Below, piece after piece: positions 59,199-64,000 of a DNA stretch of 64,000 nucleotides. The notes under the pieces were generated by a model, which saw only the letters and a program-made list of their open reading frames with translations, made no database searches and was not told the origin of the DNA. Both the position numbers and the translations under genes were made by a program. The DNA comes from Streptomyces sp. NBC_01016 (lineage in GTDB: Bacteria; Actinomycetota; Actinomycetes; Streptomycetales; Streptomycetaceae): assembly GCF_026341035.1 (NCBI RefSeq), contig NZ_JAPEOQ010000001.1:5704001-5768000 (forward strand), given 5' to 3'. Within the stretch, counting starts at the first letter, position 1, and each line of letters opens with the position of its first letter.

Positions 59199-61253
59199 GT
59201 GGCCGTCACCTCACCTCCCCGCACTCTGACGGCGCCGTCCTTCGGCGCCGTCGGGGTGACGGCCGGGCTCGCGCTGCTCGTCGCCGTACTCGCCGTCGTC
59301 GACATCACCTACGGCACGGCCGACGTCGGCGCGCACCAGGTGTGGCAGGCCCTCACCGGGCAGGCCGAGGCGGGCGACGCCTCCGTCGTCGTCGCCTCCC
59401 GGCTGCCGCGCATGGTGGCCGGACTGCTCGTCGGCGTGGCGCTCGGCGCGGCCGGCGCCGTGCTGCAGGCGGTGAGCCGCAACGTGCTCGCCTCGCCCGA
59501 CACCCTCGCCGTCAACGCCGGTTCGTACCTCGCGCTCGGCGTGCTCGCGGCCACCGGGGCGACCGTCTCCGTGTTCGCGTCCTCCGCGGTCGCCCTCGTC
59601 GGCGGACTCGCCGCGGCCGCCGTCGTGCTCGGCCTCGCCGGCCGCGGCGCCACCACCGTCCGTCTGGTCCTCGCGGGCAGTGCCCTCGCCCTCGGCCTCA
59701 ACGCCGTCACCGAGTCGCTGATCCTGCTCTTCCCGGAACAGACCGAGGGCCTCTACCAGTGGAACCAGGGCAGCATCGCCCAGAACGGTTTCGCGGGCGT
59801 GGCCCGCATGGCGCCCCTCGTGGTCGTCGCGCTCATCGGCCTGGTGCTGCTCGCCCGCCGCGTCGACGGGCTTGCCCTCGGGGACGACGCGGCGCGCGGC
59901 CTCGGCATCCCGGTGCGCGGCACCCGCGTCACCGCCGTCGTGCTCGCCGCGCTCCTCTCGGCGGCCGCCGTCACCCTGGCCGGACCGATCGGTTTCGTGG
60001 GCCTGTGCGCCCCGGCGCTGGTCAGGCCGGTGGCCCGCCGCGTGCGTTCGCTCGTACGGCACCGGGTGCGCATCCCCGTCGCGGGCCTCGTCGGCGCCGC
60101 GCTCGTGCTCGGCTCCGACCTGCTGCTGCGCGCCGTGACGTCCGCCCAGGTGGCGGTCACCGTGCCGACGGGCGTGGTCACCAGCGTCGTCGGCGCGGTG
60201 TTCCTGGTCGTGATGGCGCTGCGGCTGCGGGACGGGGAGGCCGCCGCGCCCCCGGACCGGCTGCGCATCCCGAGCCGCAGGGTGTTCGCGGTCACCGTGG
60301 CCGGCCTGGCGGCGGTGCTGGTCGGCACGGCCGTCGCGGGCGTGCTCCTCGGCGACAGCACCCTGCTGCTCGGCGACGTCGTCAACTGGGCGGGCGGGCA
60401 GGCCGGTCAGGCCATCACGTTCGTCCTCGACACCCGGGTGCCGCGCGTCCTGGCCGCGCTGTGCGCCGGCGCGGCGCTCGCCCTGTCCGGCACCCTCGTG
60501 CAGTCCGTGACCCGCAACCCGCTCGCGGAACCCGGCGTCCTCGGCGTCTCCGGCGGCGCGGCGCTCGGTGCGGTCCTGCTGGTCACCACGGTGCCCGGCG
60601 CCGGTTCGTGGTCCATCGCCGCGGCGGCGTTCGTGGGCGCGGGCATCACCTCCGCGGTCGTCTTCGGTCTCGCGGCCAAGGGCGGGTTCCAGCAGAGTCG
60701 GCTCGTCCTGATCGGCATCGGCACGGCGTCGGGGACGGCGGCCCTGATCAGTCTCCTGATCGTGCTCACCGACCGGTTCAGCGCGACCAAGGCCCTGGTG
60801 TGGCTGTCCGGTTCGACGTACGGGCGCAGCCTCCCGGATGTCCTGCCGGTCGCGGCCGTGCTCGTCGTAGGCGCCGTCATCGCGGTCGCCCGGCGCAAGG
60901 AGCTCGACCTCGTCTCCCTCGACGCGGACACGCCGCGCCTCCTCGGCCTCGACCTCGCGCGCGGCCGCCTCGGCTTCCTGGTACTCAGCGTGCTGGTCAG
61001 CGCCACGGCCGTCGCCGCCGCGGGCACGATCGGCTTCGTGGGCCTCGTCGCGCCGCACGCGGCCCGCGCCCTGGTCGGGCGCAGGCACGTGCGCGTCGTG
61101 CCCGTCGCGATGCTCCTGGGCGCGGCCCTGGTTTGCGTCGCGGACCTGCTGGGTCGCTCCGTGATCGCCCCGGCGCAGCTGGGCGCGGGCCTGATGACGG
61201 CCGTCGTCGGCACGCCGTACTTCGTGTATCTGCTGGTGCGCGGACGGAGCTAG
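59199..61253 (+). CDS. Iron-siderophore ABC importer, fused double permease (FecCD)
   Basis: 684 residues made of two FecCD permease domains in one chain, each with about ten helices. The halves are marked by SRLPRMVAGLLVGVALGAAGAVLQAVSRNVLASPD near residue 65 and TRVPRVLAALCAGAALALSGTLVQSVTRNPLAEPG near 412, and each ends in GFVGL(C/V)AP. Most bacteria use two separate proteins; fusions are known from FhuB. GTG 59199, five bases after the previous stop. Confidence 0.93.
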   Translation: MAVTSPPRTLTAPSFGAVGVTAGLALLVAVLAVVDITYGTADVGAHQVWQALTGQAEAGDASVVVASRLPRMVAGLLVGVALGAAGAVLQAVSRNVLASPDTLAVNAGSYLALGVLAATGATVSVFASSAVALVGGLAAAAVVLGLAGRGATTVRLVLAGSALALGLNAVTESLILLFPEQTEGLYQWNQGSIAQNGFAGVARMAPLVVVALIGLVLLARRVDGLALGDDAARGLGIPVRGTRVTAVVLAALLSAAAVTLAGPIGFVGLCAPALVRPVARRVRSLVRHRVRIPVAGLVGAALVLGSDLLLRAVTSAQVAVTVPTGVVTSVVGAVFLVVMALRLRDGEAAAPPDRLRIPSRRVFAVTVAGLAAVLVGTAVAGVLLGDSTLLLGDVVNWAGGQAGQAITFVLDTRVPRVLAALCAGAALALSGTLVQSVTRNPLAEPGVLGVSGGAALGAVLLVTTVPGAGSWSIAAAAFVGAGITSAVVFGLAAKGGFQQSRLVLIGIGTASGTAALISLLIVLTDRFSATKALVWLSGSTYGRSLPDVLPVAAVLVVGAVIAVARRKELDLVSLDADTPRLLGLDLARGRLGFLVLSVLVSATAVAAAGTIGFVGLVAPHAARALVGRRHVRVVPVAMLLGAALVCVADLLGRSVIAPAQLGAGLMTAVVGTPYFVYLLVRGRS

Positions 61254-61254
61254 A

Positions 61255-61311
61255 GCCTGTCGTCGAACTCCCGCCTGCCCTTCGTAGGACGACGGAAGTT
61301 CGACGACGGGC
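61255..61311. repeat. 19-bp inverted repeat, 17 matches, after the permease
   Basis: GCCTGTCGTCGAACTCCCG (61255-61273) and, inverted, GCCCGTCGTCGAACTTCCG (61293-61311) with a 19-base loop. It may serve as terminator for the importer and the convergent peroxiredoxin gene, or be a small mobile-element remnant. Confidence 0.65.
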
Positions 61312-61329
61312 CCTGGCGAGGACAGCTCC

Positions 61330-61803
61330 TCAACCCGCCTTCGTACGCAACACCTCGAGAGCCCGGTCCGCGTGCGCGCTCATCCTGAACTCGCTGCGGA
61401 CCACCTCGAGGACCTGCCGGTCGGTGCCGATGACGAACGTGGCGCGCTTGGTCGGCAGCGGGCCGAAGCCGCGCGCCACCCCGAACCGGCCGCGCACCTC
61501 GCCCTCCGGGTCGGACAGCAGCGGAAACCCGAGCGTGTGCCGTTGCGTGAACTCCCGCTGGCGTTCGACGGCGTCGGAGCTGATCCCCACGGGGCGCGCG
61601 CCGACCGCCGCGAACTCCGCCGCCAGGTCCCGGAAGTGGCAGGCCTCCGCGGTGCAGCCGGGGGTGAGCGCGGCCGGGTAGAAGAAGAGCACGACCGGCC
61701 CGTCGGAGAGCAGGGACGACAGCGAAGTGGGCGCCCCCGTCTCGTCGGGCAGGGTGAAGTCCTCGACGACGGATCCGGCTTGGATCCGGGCGGACGTGGG
61801 CAT
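61330..61803 (-). CDS. Peroxiredoxin, Bcp/PrxQ type
   Basis: 157 residues of the AhpC/TSA family: the peroxidatic Cys is in YPAALTPGCTAEACHF near residue 50, with a second Cys five residues later (C-x4-C) as in PrxQ. Reduces hydroperoxides using thioredoxin. The Thr and Arg of the active site (TPGC, and R in PTKRATFVI) are present. ATG 61803 with GGGAGG four bases away. Confidence 0.93.
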   Translation of the reverse strand: MPTSARIQAGSVVEDFTLPDETGAPTSLSSLLSDGPVVLFFYPAALTPGCTAEACHFRDLAAEFAAVGARPVGISSDAVERQREFTQRHTLGFPLLSDPEGEVRGRFGVARGFGPLPTKRATFVIGTDRQVLEVVRSEFRMSAHADRALEVLRTKAG

Positions 61804-61924
61804 GGGGCCTCCCAGGGCTCGACAGTGGACGCGTGTGCCGTTCACGTATACCGGACAGTAAGTCGTACCGAACAGAATGTGCCCCAGGGATGTTGAGCCG
61901 GTGGAAGCTGGGTAGGGGCGGCTC

Positions 61925-62131
61925 ATGGACGTGTCGCATGACCAGAACGTGGAGACGGCAGTGGCCGCTGCCGCCTTCCTCTCCGGGCAGCAGGTCACCG
62001 AGAAGCAGTGCGGTGGCTGCGGAACCGTGGTGGCAGGCATCAACGGACGCTATGCGTGCGGCGCTTGTGGCTGGATCAACCACTGGTCGGACGGTGACAC
62101 CCACCTGCCCTGTGCGGAGGACGACGTCTGA
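61925..62131 (+). CDS. 68-residue zinc-ribbon protein
   Basis: The frame starts MDVSHDQNVETAVAAAAFL. Two CxxC pairs, QCGGCG near residue 29 and ACGACG near 45, should bind one zinc. The C-terminus is acidic (PCAEDDV). It follows a peroxiredoxin gene on the opposite strand. Function unknown; small zinc ribbons of this kind often act as protein-protein adaptors. Confidence 0.72.
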   Translation: MDVSHDQNVETAVAAAAFLSGQQVTEKQCGGCGTVVAGINGRYACGACGWINHWSDGDTHLPCAEDDV

Positions 62132-62409
62132 TCGACGCCGCGGGGGAGCGGTGTGATCGAACGTTTCTGCGGTGTCTACCTCTCACGTCGAACTGGTTGT
62201 GAAGGCTGCCTGGTCATTCGCGCATATGCCACGGGTTGTATGTCCCTTGGCCTAAGGTTTGGTATGTCGCCCTTGTCGGGCGACAGCACAGTCCGGCGGG
62301 AGCGGTGATGGGCCGGGCGACCCACGTGTCCGGCAGTGCCGCCGGGTGCGGGGCAAGGAGTGATGAGTGCTCCCGCACAGGTGCGACAGCAGGGATGAGG
62401 TGGGTCAGG
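62132..62409. other. Gene-free stretch upstream of the SsgA-like gene
   Basis: 278 bases with a hairpin GTCGCCC-TTGTC-GGGCGAC (62266-62284) and a relatively AT-rich patch near 62160-62270 that probably holds the promoter. No clear gene. The frame of the SsgA-like gene is open upstream (possible starts 62308 and 62395) but without family similarity. Confidence 0.45.
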
Positions 62410-62880
62410 GTGAGCCCTGACGAACGGCACACGTATGGGCGCCTGGAGGCGCTGGCGACGGGAGTTCTCGCCTACCCGGACGGCGAGCGGCTCGCGTGCG
62501 AGGTCCAGTTGCAGTACAGCGCGGACGACCCCTTGGTCGTCCGGATCGTCGTGCCCAAGGGCTCGGCGCGCGGCGGGAGTTGGGTGCTGTCCCGCGATCT
62601 GCTCTCCGCGGGACTCACCGGCGCGGCCGGTATCGGCGATGTCACGGTGCGGCCCGTGGCGCAGGAGGGCGAGCCCCTCGGCGTGGAGATCGAGATCCGC
62701 GACGCGCGCGCCGGCGAACCGGCGCGCTTCGTCATGGGGCACCGGGCGCTGCTCACTTATCTGGAGCGCAGCCACGCCCTCGTCCCGTTCGGGGCGGAGG
62801 CCGATCAGGGCGCGATGGACCGGGAGTTGGAACTGTTCCTCGACGAGAGGGACCGACCCGGGGAGGCCGGAAATGCGTGA
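62410..62880 (+). CDS. SsgA-family sporulation and cell division protein
   Basis: 156 residues with the SALP fold: LACEVQLQYSADDPLVVRIVVPKGSARGGSWVLSRDLLSAGLTGAAGIGDVTVRPV is the family core (W-F/V-x-RDLL-x2-G motif) and ALLTYLERSHALVPFG the C-terminal helix. SALPs steer septum placement and spore-wall steps in Streptomyces. GTG 62410 has GAGG nine bases upstream. Which of the SALP subtypes it is cannot be told from sequence alone. Confidence 0.86.
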   Translation: MSPDERHTYGRLEALATGVLAYPDGERLACEVQLQYSADDPLVVRIVVPKGSARGGSWVLSRDLLSAGLTGAAGIGDVTVRPVAQEGEPLGVEIEIRDARAGEPARFVMGHRALLTYLERSHALVPFGAEADQGAMDRELELFLDERDRPGEAGNA

Positions 62881-62992
62881 TAACCCGCGCATTGAGCCCT
62901 TCGTGTGATCCTCGGCCCCGGCCGCAACCGGCGCACGGCCCCCGTCGCTCTCTGCCTTCGAGACAACGGCGTACGCCACGAAGGAGGCCGGC

Positions 62993-63277
62993 ATGCACAC
63001 CATCACGACCGGGCTGGACGAAGAGCAGATCTGCGCCACCGACTGGGCCGACGACTGGCTGCTGGCCCCGCCGAACCCGGCGCACCGCCTGTCCTCCCGG
63101 ATCGACGCGAAGGACATGCGCCGCCTCGAACTGAACGCTGTGCTCACCGCGTCGGGCATCGCGCCCTCGCCCGGTGACACGGAGGCGATCGACCAGCTCA
63201 GCGCGCTCCCGGACGCCGTGCACGCCACCCTGCGCCGCTGGCTGGGGTGTTGTGGGCAGTGCGGGTGCGCCGCCTGA
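62993..63277 (+). CDS. 94-residue conserved hypothetical protein
   Basis: The N-terminus is acidic (GLDEEQICATDWADDWLL), the middle helical (KDMRRLELNAVLTASGIAPSP) and the C-terminus Cys-rich (LGCCGQCGCAA, five cysteines counting the N-terminal one), possibly metal binding. AAGGAGG lies five bases before the ATG. It follows the SsgA-like gene on the same strand by 112 bases. I do not recognise a family. Confidence 0.7.
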   Translation: MHTITTGLDEEQICATDWADDWLLAPPNPAHRLSSRIDAKDMRRLELNAVLTASGIAPSPGDTEAIDQLSALPDAVHATLRRWLGCCGQCGCAA

Positions 63278-63314
63278 GTCCCGCCGTGACACCGGGTGGC
63301 GACACCACCGGGAC

Positions 63315-63345
63315 GAGCCCCTCCACACCTGGTGTGGAGGGGCTC
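63315..63345. terminator. Perfect 14-bp terminator stem
   Basis: GAGCCCCTCCACAC (63315-63328) and GTGTGGAGGGGCTC (63332-63345) with loop CTG, between convergent genes. No T run, as is usual for Streptomyces. Confidence 0.8.
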
Positions 63346-63367
63346 CGGTGTGTCGTCGGGGACCTGG

Positions 63368-64000
63368 TCACAGACGGCGGGACACGTCCTCTGCCGCCTG
63401 CCGCACCGCCGGGGCGAACCCGCCCAGTTGCTCCTCGGTGACGAGGAAGGTGAGCGAGGAGACCGAGACGGCGCCGACCGGTGTGCCGTCCGCTTCGAGG
63501 ACCGGGGCCGCGATCGAGCAGATCGACGCGTCCGCCTCCTCGTAGTCGGTGGCGTACCCGGCATCGCGGATCATGGCCAACTCCTTGACGAGGGACGCCC
63601 GATCGGTGTGCGTGTGAGGCGTGCGGGCGGGCAGTCCGGTGCGGTCGAGGACGGCGGCGGCCTCCTCGGGCGGAAGATGGGCCAGCAGGGCCTTGCCCGC
63701 GGCGGTCGCGTGCAGCGGCAGCGGGGCCCCGACGTCGGTGGCGATGCGGTAGGCGTGGCCCGGGTCGACCTTGTGCGTGTACGTGGCGTGGTCCCCGCTC
63801 GGCACCGCCAAGTGCACGGCCTGGCCCAGGCGTTGCTGCAGCGCGCGCAGCACGGCGTCGATGCCGACCGCGTCGTCGGCCAGCACCTGCGCGGCCATCG
63901 CGCGCAGGTGGTTGCCGCAGCCGTAGCGGCCCTCGCCGTCGGCGGCGGCGTATCCCTCCTCGACGAGTGTGGCGAGGACCCGGTGCGTGCTGGCCTTGGA
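63368..64000 (-). CDS. IclR-family regulator, N-terminus beyond window
   Basis: At least 210 residues are visible. The right edge begins within the winged helix (SKASTHRVLATLVEEGYAAADGEGRYGCGNHLRAMAAQVL), and the effector domain follows (AVHLAVPSGDHATYTHKVDPGHAYRI, LHATAAGKALLAH, DAGYATDYEEADASICSIAAPV). The frame stays open to base 64000. It converges on the small Cys protein gene. IclR regulators sit next to ssgA in S. coelicolor (ssgR), but there the arrangement differs, so a role in sporulation is only a possibility. Confidence 0.88.
   Translation of the reverse strand, partial: SKASTHRVLATLVEEGYAAADGEGRYGCGNHLRAMAAQVLADDAVGIDAVLRALQQRLGQAVHLAVPSGDHATYTHKVDPGHAYRIATDVGAPLPLHATAAGKALLAHLPPEEAAAVLDRTGLPARTPHTHTDRASLVKELAMIRDAGYATDYEEADASICSIAAPVLEADGTPVGAVSVSSLTFLVTEEQLGGFAPAVRQAAEDVSRRL

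Overview
The window reads as chromosomal DNA of a Streptomyces or close relative. GC content is very high, third codon positions are almost all G or C, GTG starts are common, and the gene set is typical of the genus: an SsgA-family sporulation protein, an S37-type secreted aminopeptidase, a SpoIIAB/RsbW-like ATPase, an FBP-domain protein, a fused FecCD siderophore permease, and IclR, TetR, PadR and MerR regulators. About 61 protein genes plus two leader peptides can be supported. No rRNA, tRNA, CRISPR array or prophage was seen. Both ends cut through genes: a sigma-like membrane protein on the left and an IclR regulator on the right.

Layout. 1-6.8 kb: the truncated membrane protein, an anti-sigma-like ATPase, a GlcD-type FAD oxidase, a Tat lipoprotein of the polysaccharide deacetylase type, a tandem universal stress protein and an FBP protein. 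6.9-8.7 kb: an encapsulin nanocompartment operon whose cargo DyP peroxidase ends in a canonical targeting peptide. 9-11.4 kb: a zinc alcohol dehydrogenase behind tandem operator-like repeats, then a cytochrome P450. 11.4-13.5 kb: an auxiliary-type tryptophanyl-tRNA synthetase whose upstream trp attenuator (leader peptide with Trp-Trp, competing hairpins, terminator) is split by an IS5-family element. 13.7-17.5 kb: zinc-ribbon protein, MerR regulator with DUF4188-like partner, cyclophilin and secreted aminopeptidase. 17.5-20.9 kb: four overlapping genes for nucleoside phosphorylase, SAH/MTA-type deaminase, soluble molybdopterin oxidoreductase and flavin reductase. 21-29 kb: FUSC membrane protein, secreted hydrolases, short UvrA paralogue and a Gln/Pro repeat protein.

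29-34 kb: SDR/TetR divergent pair and a PadR-controlled ABC exporter. 34-39.6 kb: LysR regulator divergent from benzoylformate decarboxylase, benzaldehyde dehydrogenase and an aromatic acid transporter, which together would turn benzoylformate into benzoate. 41.8-45.6 kb: an opposite-strand aromatic operon (Rieske oxygenase, 56-residue Cys protein, ferredoxin-type reductase) with IclR regulator and alpha/beta hydrolase. 45.8-52 kb: HAD phosphatase, lipase, RidA protein, SulP bicarbonate-type transporter with beta carbonic anhydrase, and nitroreductase. 52-55.7 kb: two ABC-F ribosome-protection-type proteins, the first preceded by a short leader peptide and a structured RNA region. 55.7-61.3 kb: HPP protein, small protein, Dps and an iron-box-controlled siderophore importer. 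61.3-64 kb: peroxiredoxin, small zinc-ribbon protein, SsgA-like protein, small conserved protein and IclR regulator.

The strongest unusual signal is the IS insertion inside the loop of the trp attenuator. Next come the leader peptide before the ABC-F pair, the four-gene nucleoside/molybdopterin cassette, the small Cys protein inside the oxygenase operon, and several tandem-repeat operator-like arrays.
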